From: Sisyra terminalis
Lineage: Eukaryota; Arthropoda; Insecta; Neuroptera; Sisyridae
Direction: 5' to 3'
DNA: 64,000 nucleotides
NCBI GenBank assembly: GCA_958496175.1
Contig: OY292278.1
Location: 47,678,001 to 47,742,000 of the forward strand
Part shown: positions 44,991 to 57,566 of the stretch, in pieces
How positions within the stretch are numbered: the first letter of the stretch is position 1
How the letters are laid out: each line of letters starts with the position of its first letter
The notes under the pieces: model-generated
What the model saw: only the letters and a program-made list of their open reading frames with translations
Told to the model about the DNA's origin: nothing
Databases searched by the model: none
Program-made: the position numbers and the translations under genes

Positions 44991-46815
44991 ATACAAGTTT
45001 GATGGCGTCTTGGGCGTCGCGACGCCATCGTCGCGTACCTTTACATTTTATCTATATATGTAGAAATGTACGATGTTGTTAGCATCAAAACGAACATTGA
45101 AATGGTACAAGTTTTCAGGCGGACCCGCGACGAAAAGGGTGCCGTGGGGGTGGAACGGGGTGCAATTGCTCGGGAGCACCCTTAACGCGATGCTTGAAAA
45201 CGGGCGGAAAATTGAGTATAGCATCGTTATCCAACACCACAAAAACGGAATAGGATACATATTCCTGAATCTGGAGTACAAGTGTGCGAATTTATTCATA
45301 GCATATAAACCACCCCCCTACCCCCCATCGCACCATTGCAGCCTCGTGCCACTATCAAATTGCGCCCATTTGTATAATGAGAAACTGTAAAAATGGACAT
45401 TTTAACACATTTTGAGATCGTGACGGTTTTATGCATTGATAAGGGAATGTGCTTGCCATTTTTCCACCCCTAAAATTTACTCACACACATAATACCCTCT
45501 CTCCCCCCTCCGGTTTGGCATTAAAACCTCTATTTACATATCCCCGGTATATGTATCTTTGCGAGAGAAAAAAAAATCATCGAAATATCGTTAAAATATA
45601 CAATTTTTCTTTTTATCGTCGAATCGAATATATATATTCGCATCAACTTATATTAAGCGTTTAAGTAAAATTTAACCGTTCAAATGGGACTATTATCGAA
45701 AACCACGAGACATATAGACAGCGATGGACCGATATCGGCGTGAAAGCTCGCAAAAGAGATGGGACCAAAGCGTCGACGTTATACGATTTTTACGATATTT
45801 GCGATAACTTAAATTCTTTTCGATTAAAATAAATGGAATTCCATAATTTAAGCAGACCGTTCAAACGAGCACAACCCCTCTGACGTCCCACCACCCCCAT
45901 CATTTCCTTCATGTCCTACTTTTGTGTGCGGGGGTGCGTCGTTCTATTAGCCAGTGCTCGACCGGAAATGTCTCGTCATCCGGATATGACTTTGATCGTC
46001 AACCCTCCCCTAAATATTTACCAGTTGACAGACATGTCTCGTTTGATTTTTGCCATCGTTATTATATGATTATTATATCACAACGTTTCGATAACAAAAC
46101 AAGGGTGATTTATGATCGTTTGTTTATGATTTTCATAATAGTGCAACATTGGGGAATGGGGGAGTGCCCCCCGCACTCCCCCAAATGGTTTTGGTGATAA
46201 CAAGCGTTCGGTCTATTAGTGAGCGACTTGACGGAAACAGGAAACAAGCGCGATTTATTTCGAGGGGGCAATTTCAGAGGGTAATGTGAGGCACGTGTAA
46301 ATCATTTTTTATTAAGGGGATGATATGATTGTTATGATTATTTAAATGCTGGGTAATGAAACCATCAAAGTGCCGCCAGTTAAAAGGGATGTTTTAAATT
46401 TATTTTTGTTACAAAAATTTCTCAGAATCCCACTTCACCATATTCCAAGTCTTTCAAGGAACTTTTCTTTAATTTTTCACCCTCGTTACCTATTATAAAA
46501 TTTTAAAGAATCTCCCCCTGACCCCCACCCACCCTCTCAAAAAAAATCAAACCAAAAATTCGTAAAAGAAAATCTGTACATACTTTTTTTCCAACAAAAT
46601 TCAAATATCCGTTTTTGGAAGATCCTATTCCCGATATCCTTCAATTTCCCTTTTTAAGGATTCCCTATAGCAGAAGTCGTCAATACATATTTGTCGCATA
46701 AAAATGTTAAAAATGTATGTAATGCGTAAAAAACCTTTAATCATGTTAATCATAATGACTCACCAAGCGGCCTTAAGGTTGAAGACCACTGCCAAATATG
46801 GTAGATTTTAAAGCA
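44991..46815. other. GC-richer island, candidate regulatory DNA
   Basis: CpG-containing low-repeat DNA. It includes a dyad GATGGCGTC/GACGCCATC with inner GGCGTCGCGACGCC (45001-45029) and a GGGGGAGTGC/GCACTCCCCC hairpin (46159-46185). The 105-codon frame at 45073-45390 and its antisense shadow show no domain. The part after 46440 is AT-richer and featureless. Confidence 0.4.
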
Positions 46816-46823
46816 ACTGCAGC

Positions 46824-48046
46824 CAGTGGGGTAGCTAGGTAACCAAGTGCCCTAGGGCAAATTAAAAAATGGGGCCCCACTACTATGTAAACTGATTAGG
46901 TTTTATCAAATAAAAATATGAAATATACAAACACTTTAAAAATGCTAAACTACTTAAGCTCTTTTTTTTTCTGATCATTGGTTTGACCTATGATTTGAAA
47001 AGGGGGACCGAAAAAAAATTCCGATACATTTCAGTAAGGGTGCCAGAAACCAAAAAAGTTTGGACATCTCTGGTTTATAAGATAAAATACTTTATAAAAG
47101 CGTAGTAAAAGGCAAATAAGAAAAACTCTCTTTGAACCAAACTATTGAGCTTTACTTAATCTCAGTAGAAAGTCCGATTGGAAACGGGTCTAATAATCGA
47201 TCAGTGCGGGTTGAAGAAACACCTACATATAATTGAAATAAATATCGGGGATTAAATATGCAGATTTTATAAAAAATAGGACAAAAGTACTTCATAAATT
47301 CTATTGAAATTAATGGAAGAATAAGAAACTATGGACAGTGGCGTAGCTAGGTAACCAAGGGCCCTGGGGCAAATTAAAACATGGGGCCCCACTGCTATGT
47401 AAACTGATTAGGTTTTATCAAATTAAAATATGAAATATACAAATACTTTAAAAATGCTAAGCTACTTAAGCTCTTTTTTGTGCACTGCAGGGCAGGAAAT
47501 AAAAATATTAAACAGTAACAACATAAATTACAATTAATACTTGGTGTAGGTTTGGCTAATAAAACGAAAAAGAAAAAATTCAAGGATTTTTTATATAAAA
47601 ATCGGGCCTACCAACTGACTAAATAACAATTATATTTACAATTTTTTTCTAGCTTTAGTTTTCGCAAAAAGATCAATGACTTCGATTAAATCCAGGCTTG
47701 ATGCGGTTATGTTTTCAATTGCTATTAACGATAAATATCGGAGATGAGTTTGGCCCATATTATTTCTTAAATAACTTTTTATTATATTTAATTTGCTAAA
47801 TGACCTTTAAGCTGCTGCAGAAGTGACAGGAATTGAAAAAAATAATAATATTGCTGTAAATAGTTCCATTAGATTGCATTCTAGCACTCCATATTTGCTC
47901 ATTATTTCCGTACATAATTGGTGAACTTCCAACTGAATTTCCAAAAGTTCAGTTCGATCGAGATTTCTGGTAAGGATTTGAGGGCCCCCTGAGCTTGAGG
48001 ACCCCGGGGCACTGCTCCGCTTAGCCCCTAGGTAGCTACGCCATTG
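46824..48046 (-). mobile_element. hAT element with perfect 8-bp target duplication
   Basis: Ends CAGTGGGGTAGCTAGG and, reversed, CAATGGCGTAGCTACC. ACTGCAGC flanks both sides exactly (46816-46823, 48047-48054). A second copy of the left end starts at 47336 (CAGTGGCGTAGCTAGG) and repeats about 140 bp. The C-terminus of a hAT transposase lies on the minus strand near the right end. Defective. Confidence 0.9.
47637..47975 (-). pseudogene. hAT transposase C-terminal dimerisation region
   Basis: On the minus strand the frame reads TELLEIQLEVHQL, then IPVTSAAA, a stop in place of the usual E, RSFSKLNIIKSYLRNNMGQ, LRYLSLIAIEN and DLFAKTKARKKL before a stop. This is the canonical hAT C-terminal 'ERSFS.LK.IKtylRs.M...RL..La.lsIe' block. 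The upstream BED finger and RNase-H core are missing. Confidence 0.85.
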
Positions 48047-48054
48047 ACTGCAGC

Positions 48055-48580
48055 ATAATTCGATTGGCTATAAGACATTTGCAAAAAGGTATGCAATTTT
48101 ATATATTTACTTCAAAAATCAACAATTCATACGCAGTAACGTAAGACATACTCATAGTTCAAAAGCTTAAATCATTTGTTTGGCGACTATTCTTTCGGTA
48201 CCATGGCTCGTTTGAGGAATATTTCCAAAATTTTGTTTTTAGAAAGCTTTCGGTTTTATTAATTGCAAATAAGAAAAGTTCGATATTTTTATTTTTACAC
48301 AACTGCTTATTTATTTATTTACATAACATTATGCTCCTATGGCAGCAAGAAATTTAGCTATAGCTCTTATTGTTTTGTTAATTTTCATCTATATTGCACT
48401 GAAACTTTTCAACATAATCTCCATTTAACTGAATAAATTTATCCCAACGATAAACTAATTTTTAGTGACTATTCTAGCCAAGAAATTTGAAAAAAATACA
48501 TTTTTCTTTCTTTTTCAAAAGAAAATAGAAAAAACCAACATAGTTCCCAATCCGATTTTATTGGCTTTTAATATGTTGTG
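48055..48580. other. AT-rich stretch between hAT remnants
   Basis: No termini or frames recognised. It may be the decayed 5' part of the hAT-like gene that follows. Confidence 0.3.
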
Positions 48581-49720
48581 ATCCTTCCATACTTTGGACA
48601 GTGGTATCACGGTTTCTTTTCTTCATATACATCAATGGCAAGAATTTAGTAAATTTAAATTTGTTTGTACTATTGGAGAAACACGTTGGTGGGCTAAAGA
48701 TGAGACATTAAGAAAAATGTTTGTTACATTTAATAGTATATCTGGAATTATATTTTTCGTCGATGTTCTGCAGACTTTCTATGAATCTCTATATCCGAAA
48801 AGTTTTACAAAGAAACTAGACATCGAGGAAACACTATTTTTACCGCGTTTCCAAAAATTTGATATTATTTTAATAGCTCAAATATTTTTTACGAATTTCT
48901 GAAGAAACAACACCATTGTCATCATACTTACAAACATCAGCTACGGATATTGCAATTGCTTTGATATGGTAAAAAATACGACTGATTTTTGTTAAATACA
49001 AAGAGAATTTAATACTGTACATAAAACAGCGGTACATATTGCATTGGCAAAATTGAAACCATTGGCAATTTTGATTTCTTCAAATTTGAAGGAATGTTAT
49101 TTATAACAAATAAAAAATAAAACGAACAATTCTAACGATAGATTTCGAATAAGTGTGTATAATTTTATAGGTAATGGATGCAGTTGCCAGTAACCTGAAT
49201 AAAATCAATTTTTAAAAAATTATCCTCTTTATAGTGATTTATTCTATTTAAATCTAAATAATTTCCCACAAATTTCAAGTATTAATATACCTAATCATAT
49301 TTTTAAACATTTAACTAATAGGTTTTCAAAAAAAGAGGAAAATTTTAAATGCTTCTTTAGCAGCAGTGGACTGTTTTGTGATGAAGAAGATAACGAAGAG
49401 ATTAATACAGAGAGAGCATACCAATTATGCAGTACACTTGGATTGTATGTCGTTATAAAGTCTAGCAAAAATTGCAATTCGATGCATTAGCATACTCAAA
49501 TTTATTTTCAGGGAACAAATTTTTCATTACATACTTTATCATCAACACAAGTATCTTGTAAAAGATCATTTTCAAAGTTGAAATATATAATATTATATTT
49601 AAGTCATAGTATTAGGAAGCAATTATGCTCATGGTGTGTGAAAAAGATATTCTAAAGAACGTTGACAATAATAAAGTAACCGATATAATGAAAAAAAAAG
49701 TACCATATTAAGACACTTGT
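48581..49720 (+). pseudogene. hAT-like (zinc-finger MYM type) transposase remnant
   Basis: The frame 48594-48902 reads VCTIGETRWWAKDETLRKM, the 'TRWxxr..al' motif of hAT cores, and runs 102 codons. Further on, frames give LHTLSSTQVSCKRSFSKLKY then YLSHSIRKQL, a degraded dimerisation block, and a lysine-rich end near 49705. The order fits the C-terminal half of a hAT/MYM-type transposase. Stops and frameshifts separate the parts; no terminal repeats were found. Confidence 0.6.
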
Positions 49721-49759
49721 TTAATTAATAATATAAATTAAATTATTTTTATTAACTTA

Positions 49760-51817
49760 GTTTTGATTTTTGATGCAATTATTAGTAAAAAGAACAGTAA
49801 ATTCAATTTAAAGTACACAAATTGCCTCTTTGAAATATAATCTTTTATATAGTAATAAACATATTAGTTGTTGATAGCGTAATGACTTACGTATCTGAAT
49901 TCTGATGCTTATGATTAAAGATACGTGGGTTCAAATATTACAGTAAATCTTTTTTTTACAAAATTGTTGTAAATAGACCTTTACGGTTGCTCAGTAAGGA
50001 AATATATACAATTAAAATAATAAAGCTTAAAGTAAATACGTTTTTAAAATCGTGTATTTATATACCCCCTATGACTGATGAAATTTTAATATTCCATGTA
50101 TTCCTTATAAGAAGTAGACATCTAATAAGAACTTTTTTTTAAAAATTCTTACCCTAAAACAGCAAAAGGAGTGACTTACGTTGTATGAGAAAATGTAGAG
50201 TTAATCAGCAATCGAAATTTTAAATTTAATAAGTCTTATTAATAAATCAAAAGGTAATTAATTAAAAATAAGTGTCTGTTTTTGTAATATCATTTTGATA
50301 AACTTATTTTAAATAACGTCATTTCACTTAGTTAGTACGAAAGTTTATGTAGTAGGTATTTATACCAAATACCAAAGAGGCGGTTTTTAATTTTTGTGTT
50401 TTTCAAAAATCAATCTTTTTAAAATCTAATTTTTATCGTTCAATGATTGTGACGTGGAACAATTATTTATTCTGCTTAAAACATTAAGGGAGCTATTTTT
50501 TGTCATATATTTCATTATCAATTAAAATATACAATCTTCCAAACTAACTTTTCTTCAGTATTTAGAAAAATTTGAAAAATAATTATTGTTGTTGAAAATA
50601 TATAAAATATTTTAATTTGCTTCTACCTGCTTACAACAATTTTGTGTGTACAACGTCCAAATGTGCGAAATCGAATTGCTTTTTAGTCATGATAATCAAA
50701 ATAATGATCTTAATTTGTTTTGTTTTATATTGTATTTTCCAATAAAAATGCATATTTTTGTCGATAAAATTTGGAAAATGTTTTTCTTATACGATGCAGA
50801 TATATATTAACAAGAGGTTTTTGATAATTCCTCCTCTAAAAGAGTGAAAAATGGTGGCAAAGTTTGTACGGCATAACATCTAATAAACAATCAAAATTTC
50901 AAATTTCATAATCAAAGTATTGTTATAGACGAAACATTTTACCGATTAACATAAAACAAAGTTGGTTTATTATTAGAAACCAAAACTTAGGATCAGCTTA
51001 AAAATTTAAACTCTGATAGATATATGTAAAAATGTTTAAGTTAAGTTTATAAGTAAGCTTTAAATTTTTTGGCTTTCACATATTGTAAACCAGAAAATGC
51101 GAAATAAGTTTTCACAAATAAATACATTAGAGACCGAATATTGAGTAGCGAGAAATTCGGGATACTAAAAGAAAATGGTTTAATTATATAGTTGAAATTC
51201 AGATATTTTACAAATAAATGTATAGTTACATAATGGTTCTACTTTATTATGGAGGTACTGGGTTTCGTGTAATTGTCCGAATTTCAATTTCGCTGTAGTG
51301 TTTTACATTGCAGGAGGGTAATTGTTTTGGGAAAAAGGTTCTTTCGAGAATTATGACAGTGAAATGGGATTCCTGCTTATATTCAAAATTAACTTCTGAT
51401 ATTTTAACGAGAGTATTTTTGAAGCTTTTGACTGTTTTAAATCATAATTAAGACCGAATTTATTGAACTTGACGATATTTTTTATTTATGTATAGATACT
51501 GATTGATTTATGGATTATTTGGTTCACGCTTGGTATGTCTACCGTAGGTATACGCAATAGACCATACTCTTTTTAGATATTTATAAATATTTTTTGAAAA
51601 TTAATTGATTATTACATAGAACAATTTTATTCTAATCAAAAGTTTTTTAAATGTGTCTTTTAAAAGTCGACAAAATAGTGTTTTTATGTATGATTATGTT
51701 TTTTGTAAAAGAAATAAGAAAAAGAAAAATTTTCATGTACCACTAAAAATAGTAACTTTTAAAAGAAAATATAATCTACACCTACGTTTAGCAGACGAAG
51801 TCACGGGGAGCAGCTAG
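49760..51817 (+). mobile_element. Helitron family Hel-A, 5' truncated
   Basis: The left part (CAGTAAATTCAATTTAAAG, ATTGCCTCTTTGAAATATAA) matches 5238-5300. 50900-51780 matches 15060-15930. The end has CAGACGAAGTC and CTAG at 51814-51817 before T. Positions 50180-50620 match the start of the window in inverted orientation. It has no coding capacity. Confidence 0.75.
49874..49958 (+). ncRNA. tRNA-like Pol III unit (possible SINE head)
   Basis: TAGCGTAATG fits an A box and GGTTCAAAT a B box about 45 nt downstream, with a T8 run after it. The middle can form an anticodon-arm-like hairpin (TATC/GATG). Stems are eroded, so it is not a functional tRNA; a tRNA-derived repeat is more likely. No identity is claimed. 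Confidence 0.35.
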
Positions 51818-52039
51818 TACTGACTAATTGTGATTATTTTTTTTTTTGACAAAAATATGATCTTATATGAAAATTTCGGTTTCGGCCGTAAAAACAATTT
51901 TCAGTCGGACACTATTTATTACTCCAGCAAAGTCTGGAAGGCAGAAATGTTTGGATTTTTTTTTACTATAAAATTTCAATTCTTATTCTTACTGTTTTAA
52001 AAAACTCTTCTAAATTTTATTAAAATTTAGATTTTTCTT

Positions 52040-53640
52040 TTGCACATTGATCCTCCATTCACTGGCATCTTTTATTGGAGCAAAAATCTATTCAATTGAT
52101 TTCATTGAGAAAAAGGAAACATCCGCAACCGATTATCAACTCCTCCATCTTCAATAATTGCATTAATCCATTAAAATTATGGTGAACTCATTGATTTCCT
52201 CTGCTCTCTTTGTTAATATTCTTCCATTCTACGCAACCATGATTTTTAACAATGAAATGATAATAACCCCACAATTTCAATATCACGAAAAAACAAAAGA
52301 AATAAAAATTCGCGCGCGCATAATAGCAAAAAGAAAACACACACACAATCGGAGCGATTCAAATGTTTCATTCATGATCTATAATTAAAATTAATTACGA
52401 TTATAACCTTAAAATTACCAAGTCTGCAATATAGTTACGTTTTTTTTTTTTTTTTGTAAGAGATAGGCTTGCCATACGGCTAATTTTGTTGAACAGATGA
52501 AGATTTTTTTGGATTTATTCTTATAAAATAAATTATATTATTATTGTTTGGTGGCGGGGAAATACAAAAAAAAAAAAAAAATTGAATGTTGCGTGAAATG
52601 TGGAAAATGATTGGGAATCGAATTGGATTGCATCGGTGGATGGATGGATAGATAGATGGGTAAATGGCTTTGGCGGATAGATAGGTGGGTGCATTCAAGA
52701 GGGAAAATTACAAGGTGCAATTTAAATGCACCAGACATTGATCTGACTGACATTTTGATTTGCAGTCCGTCAAATCCGTGAAACGAACAAACCGACGGAC
52801 ATGCTGGTTTTTTTATTTTATTTTATTTATTTTTTTTCGCCCTTTTTGTTGGCCTTTTCAAATTGAGCGCGCTCACTTGACGATGATAATCGCCAACGAT
52901 TAATTGGTCAACGCGAAAGATAACCTATAATAATCACGTCCTGCAGTCCTTCACTATTTACATATCACCATCCAATATGGTCGATGGATGCGAAACATAA
53001 CCTAGTCCGTTCACTCGACAAACATAACCTCATTTCATTTTTGCGCCAAAGCAAAAATTTTCATGTTTCCAACAACCAACCGCTTTCCACTCGTCGTCTA
53101 GGAGGGGTCCGGGGGGGGGGAGGTCGAGGGGGAAAACGAGACCAGAATGTCAAATGCAAAACGAAACGAAAACGATGCATCGATGTGATTCTTATTGCCG
53201 ATTCAATGATGCAAACAAATCGTTATGGTTTTAAACATAAAACATATGAAGACGAAACAAAAACCAAATCAACAAAAATACGTACGATTGTTGAATATTT
53301 CAACTTTTTTCATATAAACGAGAGAAAAAAAAAAGAATAAACTTTGTTCAGTTTCGGTCCCCATTTTAGTCCTCTTCCCCATTGTACCATAAAAAAATTT
53401 AAAACGGAAATTTTACGATTATTGGTCGTCGCTTCAAATATTGCGCATCGCGCAATTGTTTCGCTTTTTTTTGTTTTGTTTTGCTTTACTTTTCAATCGT
53501 GATTGCTTTTTGTTTTTTCCATTTCCATATATTGCCAAGCGATGGCATAAATGGCATCTATCGACAATCTATCCATTTATAAATGTATCCATCTATCGAT
53601 ATACAGAATGATTCCGAATTCAGTACGCATATTACACCCT
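52040..53640. other. GC-richer island, candidate regulatory DNA
   Basis: Low-repeat DNA with short GGAT/AGAT tandem tracts (52635-52685), a CGCGCGC word (52310) and a G-rich GGGTCCGGGGGGGGGGAGG stretch (53105-53123). The longest ATG frame of the window (52984-53340, 118 codons) lies here but has low-complexity composition and no domain. Confidence 0.35.
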
Positions 53641-53731
53641 TATTTTGTTGGGGCTAAAAATCAAACCTACAAACTAGCACTTTTCATAACTTATTTTTGG
53701 ATTTAAGGGATGCTAAGATTCTGAAGCTTGT

Positions 53732-54061
53732 AAGCCTAATATTACGATATAAAATTGAATTTAAAAACTATAAGGCTACCCGTGAAAGACACCTTAGGAA
53801 AGGGGTACGTTTTTAAAAATGTATCACAATGGAACTTCATATGGGAGACTGAATAAATGATTCCATATACTTTTTGACTTAATATTTTTCATTTAAAAGC
53901 CTAATATTACGATATAAAATTAAATTCAAAAACTATAAGGCTACCCGTGAAAGACACCTTATGAAAGGGGTACGTTTTTAAAAATGTATCACAATGAGAC
54001 TTCATATGGGAGACTGAATAAATGATTCCATATACTTTTTGACTCAAAAAATATTGTTCAT
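53732..54061 (+). repeat. 165-bp tandem duplication, nearly identical
   Basis: AAGCCTAATATTACGATATA occurs at 53732 and again at 53897. The two units differ by only a few substitutions and a small indel near the end. No coding frame. High identity indicates a recent event. Confidence 0.9.
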
Positions 54062-54101
54062 CTCCCTCTCTTTCCTTCTCTCTTTTCCTCTTTGTCTACG
54101 T

Positions 54102-54510
54102 CAGAGATATCAAACTCAAAAACATACTTGGACCCAAATAAACAATGCTTAACTTTAGGTGGTCCACAAAAAGAATAATGTTCACAAAAGGAACAATTTT
54201 TATTTTGAATAGTTTTTTGTAATAAACATTACAAAAATTAAAAGTATCGTTAACGTCCTGATATTTTTGATATCTTCTGTGCTACTATCTTTCCAATTTC
54301 AGGAGATATTTTATTGGTCGAGACTACGTTCAAAAATGGCCCAACGTGATCGTTATTAATACAGTATAGTTGATAAATAAAATGTATTATAATTTTTTAT
54401 GCTGGTTTCGTTTCTAATTCACATTGCGTCTAATTCACATATTAACTGGGCCGTAAAAACGTTCATTTAGGGCCGCATGCGGCCCGCGGGCCGCGAGTTT
54501 GACACCCCTG
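54102..54510. mobile_element. Non-autonomous hAT element (409 bp)
   Basis: Ends CAGAGATATCAAACTC and, reversed, CAGGGGTGTCAAACTCG. GTCTACGT (54094-54101) and GTCTACGC (54511-54518) form a 7-of-8 target duplication. The CAG...CTG ends and 8-bp duplication are hAT hallmarks. The right end is CG-rich (CGGCCCGCGGGCCGCG). Confidence 0.85.
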
Positions 54511-54518
54511 GTCTACGC

Positions 54519-56167
54519 CATCATATAGAGGGAAAAAAAACGTATATATTTAAGAAAGTTATGGAAGACGAATGCATCAGCAACGAATTCAAAGAACAAA
54601 GAAAAAAATAAATAGCTTGGTACATATGAGATTTGGTACTCTATACTAGAGTGCAATAAATGGGGGGAGGAATCACATCAGACGTCTTGATTCCTCGACA
54701 AAATATTCCCAAATAACATCATCATCGCACAAAATATCCCGGAAAAAAATGACTTTGAGAAAATATTCCCGACCATTGATTCTTCGATTATTTGTTACTA
54801 ATTTTTGGGTACCCTGGTTATTTCCCCCCCTCCAAACTACCAAATAAAAATAAAATATAATATCTACCAATCTCAAGTAAAAATAATTGAAAAGTTAATT
54901 TAACTATGACCTGATTTATTCGCGAATTGAATTAAAAGCAAAGTAGATAATGTGACATTGGCAGATTTAATGGTAATTTTTTTTTTTCGAAAGCTTCACC
55001 CTTAGACCCTTTGTAAATAGGTTTTTTTGAATATTTTCAGTTTTTTCTGGGGTAAAACCAGGGTAACGAAAAATTGGTAATTTATAATCAAAGTATCAAT
55101 TGTCAGGATAGTTGGTCTTAGTAGGATCAAGATTTTTGATGCAATTTCTTCCCTTTTAATTAAGTCCTGCCACGGAGTACTGCTTTTAAAGCTCGATACA
55201 TTTTTTTTTCGTTTTGCTCCGTGAATTTGGCGCTGTTTAAAGCAGCTTTGTAGCTTAAAAAAGGTTAAATCAAAGTTGTAAATATTAACTATTTTTTTTG
55301 GAAAATCTACAAAAATTGATCCCAAAAAAAAAATCATTTTTAAGGATCGATATTTCGTGAACTAAGCATGAAATCATAGAATTTTATTCTTTCTTTTCGA
55401 TTGACCTTATCGAGATTTCTACCAATTCGGTATCAAATCACAGCGTCTAAAAAACCATATTCTATACAAATATTCCGTTGTCGAATATTTTGTTCGGTTT
55501 TTGTTGTCTTAGGGATATTTTTGTTGGAGATATTTTGTCTTAAACATTTGATCGGGGGATCAAATATCAATGAATTGGGAGGGATTCTTCAGGAAAAACA
55601 AACGTACCCTCCCTATTTAAATGAAATATTTGTACAATTTTTTCCAAAATTTTTGATGCTCTATAAAATTCATTGACTTTCTCTACCTAGTTTGACAGTA
55701 TCGTACTGTTATGGGGAGAGAATCAAAGTTCTGGATAAAAGAGAGGTTACTTTAAGGGTAAGCCCTAATTCCTCAACAACTTGTTGATCAATTGAAACAA
55801 AACCAGAACCCAAAGACAAAAATTGAAAAATTATAACAAACAATATAAATCCAAGCAAATCAAGCAACAATGAATAAAATTTTCGTTAACAAATACCTGG
55901 ATTAGATTATTAGAAAATTTGAGAATTTTTTGATTGCATTTGGCATCTGGCAAGAACTCATAAATCAATTCCGGAAATGCAAAAAATAGTGAAGCTTGAA
56001 AGCTCCAAGTAGAAAATATAATCAAATTTAAAATATTAATTTCTTGAACAATTTAAACTCAAATTTGTTGGTATATACCTGTAAATTTTTACGATTGCGT
56101 GATGCATACGATAGTATATCATCCTATTCTTTTGTTTTTCATAGACAAATCAACAGGTGTGCTAATT
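54519..56167. other. AT-rich stretch, no supported gene
   Basis: The 111-codon minus-strand frame (55002-55337) and the 91-codon plus frame (55401-55676) have ATG or near starts but no recognised domain and no splice context. TTCGCGAATTGAATTAAAA near 54920 resembles the small inverted repeat at 57.4-57.6 kb. Confidence 0.35.
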
Positions 56168-56175
56168 GTTTAGAT

Positions 56176-56874
56176 CATTGTTTCCTAACCTGTGGTCCGC
56201 GAACCCCTGGGAGTTCGCGAGCCTATGTTTGGGGGTCCGCGGTCCCATTTGAAAAAGTTTGGTTATTCCAATTTTACTCTAGAGTTTTCTAAAGAGTTTA
56301 CTTTATATCGACAATGAGTACTACGAAAGAATGTTGGAAAAATTACCGTTTAAATAAGGGATGAAACCTTACATAAATTCGTCTTTTTTGGAGCAAAAAG
56401 TATGGTTGAATTGGTTGTTTCAATAGTATTAAATGTATAATAAAGTATTTAGACAAAGTATAATAAATAGAACTTACAGAAAAAGCTCTGGAATGTGAAG
56501 CTTTATTGTATCTTTACTTTATCGATTATGAGAAGATCTTCGCTAATGTTAGGTGACCAAAACTTTGGAACTCTTACATTAAATCGATGTACCGATTAAT
56601 AGAAGAAAATTCGAAAGCAATGATATATAAATATTGAGAACATCTTATCCCATTGTTTCCTAACCTGTGGCCCGCGGACACCCAGGGGTTCGCGAGCCTA
56701 TGTTTGGGGGTCCGCGGTCCCATTTGAAAAGTTTGTTTTTTGTTTTTTAATTTAATGAAGGAATACTAAAATATAATACTGTCCGAAAATTGCACCTTTT
56801 TTTTACTCAGGGGTCCTTGGCATTATGCTTGATTTCCTTGGGGGTCCGCGGCTGAAAAAGGTTAGGAACCGCTG
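56176..56874. mobile_element. Non-autonomous hAT element with duplicated left end
   Basis: Ends CATTGTTTCCTAACCTGTGG and, reversed, CAGCGGTTCCTAACCTTTTT. GTTTAGAT (56168-56175) and GTTTAGAC (56875-56882) match 7 of 8. The first ~110 bp of the left end recur at 56651 (CATTGTTTCCTAACCTGTGG), inside the element. GTCCGCGG occurs several times as a likely subterminal motif. No coding frame. Confidence 0.85.
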
Positions 56875-56882
56875 GTTTAGAC

Positions 56883-57380
56883 CTAAGCTTATACGGAATC
56901 CAAAAAAAGGAACTCAAATTTTCTGATGGAAAAAAATATAATGTACTCTTTTTACGTCAAAAAACATTAAGAAAAATATGAAAAAATTACTGAGAGTCAA
57001 AAAAAGGCAACAACTCAACGATTTTCTATAGAAAATATAAAAAAAAGCTCAGATGTTTGCATCAATTGTTGTAAGAGTTCACCAGATAAATTTAATCGTT
57101 TATATTTTACTTCTTGAAGTTTTCATCGAAGATATCTTTAGAAAACATTAAAGTTTCGAAACACATGAGCATAGATATGCTTTTGAAAGGGGGGGGGGGG
57201 GGCAGGAATATTATTATCAGTTAAAAATTTTAAAAGACAATTGAAGTTAGATGGAAGAAGAGGCCGAAAGAACTTCCAAGTCAATTTTTTTGTCGTTCCC
57301 TTGATCAAAATTTTAGTTACACCCTTGTTTTGTTTTTCTCGCATATAACCCTTAAAATTTAAGCTCAAGTTTACTTTGGC
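56883..57380. other. AT-rich stretch with a long G run
   Basis: Includes an uninterrupted run of about 14-15 G at 57188-57202. Nothing else recognised. Confidence 0.35.
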
Positions 57381-57387
57381 ATATCCA

Positions 57388-57566
57388 CAATCTGGCAACA
57401 TTGCATTTTCGACTTTGTTTTTAATTTAATTCGCAATATTTTTGTTAGTTTAATTCTTATATGGTAAAATTCTCTCTTTTGTGATTAAATTTTCATTATG
57501 GAGCGATTTAATCGCGAATTAAATTAAAAACAAAGTCGAAAATGCAACATTGCCAGATTGTGGGTG
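57388..57566. repeat. Small inverted repeat (MITE-like)
   Basis: CACAATCTGGCAACATTGCATTTTC-type sequence at 57387-57440 is inverted at 57505-57563 (GAAAATGCAACATTGCCAGA). The arms of about 55 bp surround about 65 bp. A related arm occurs at 54917-54970. No flanking duplication was resolved. Confidence 0.6.

Noticed and set aside
45073..45390. 105-codon frame in a CG-rich island
   Set aside because: Antisense frame is almost as open and neither shows a domain; the open state follows from local composition.
52984..53340. 118-codon ATG frame, the longest in the window
   Set aside because: Glycine/arginine and lysine/threonine low-complexity composition encoded by purine-rich DNA, no domain, no splice context; most likely chance.
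55002..55337. 111-codon minus-strand frame
   Set aside because: AT-biased residue mix, no motif, no neighbours of similar type.
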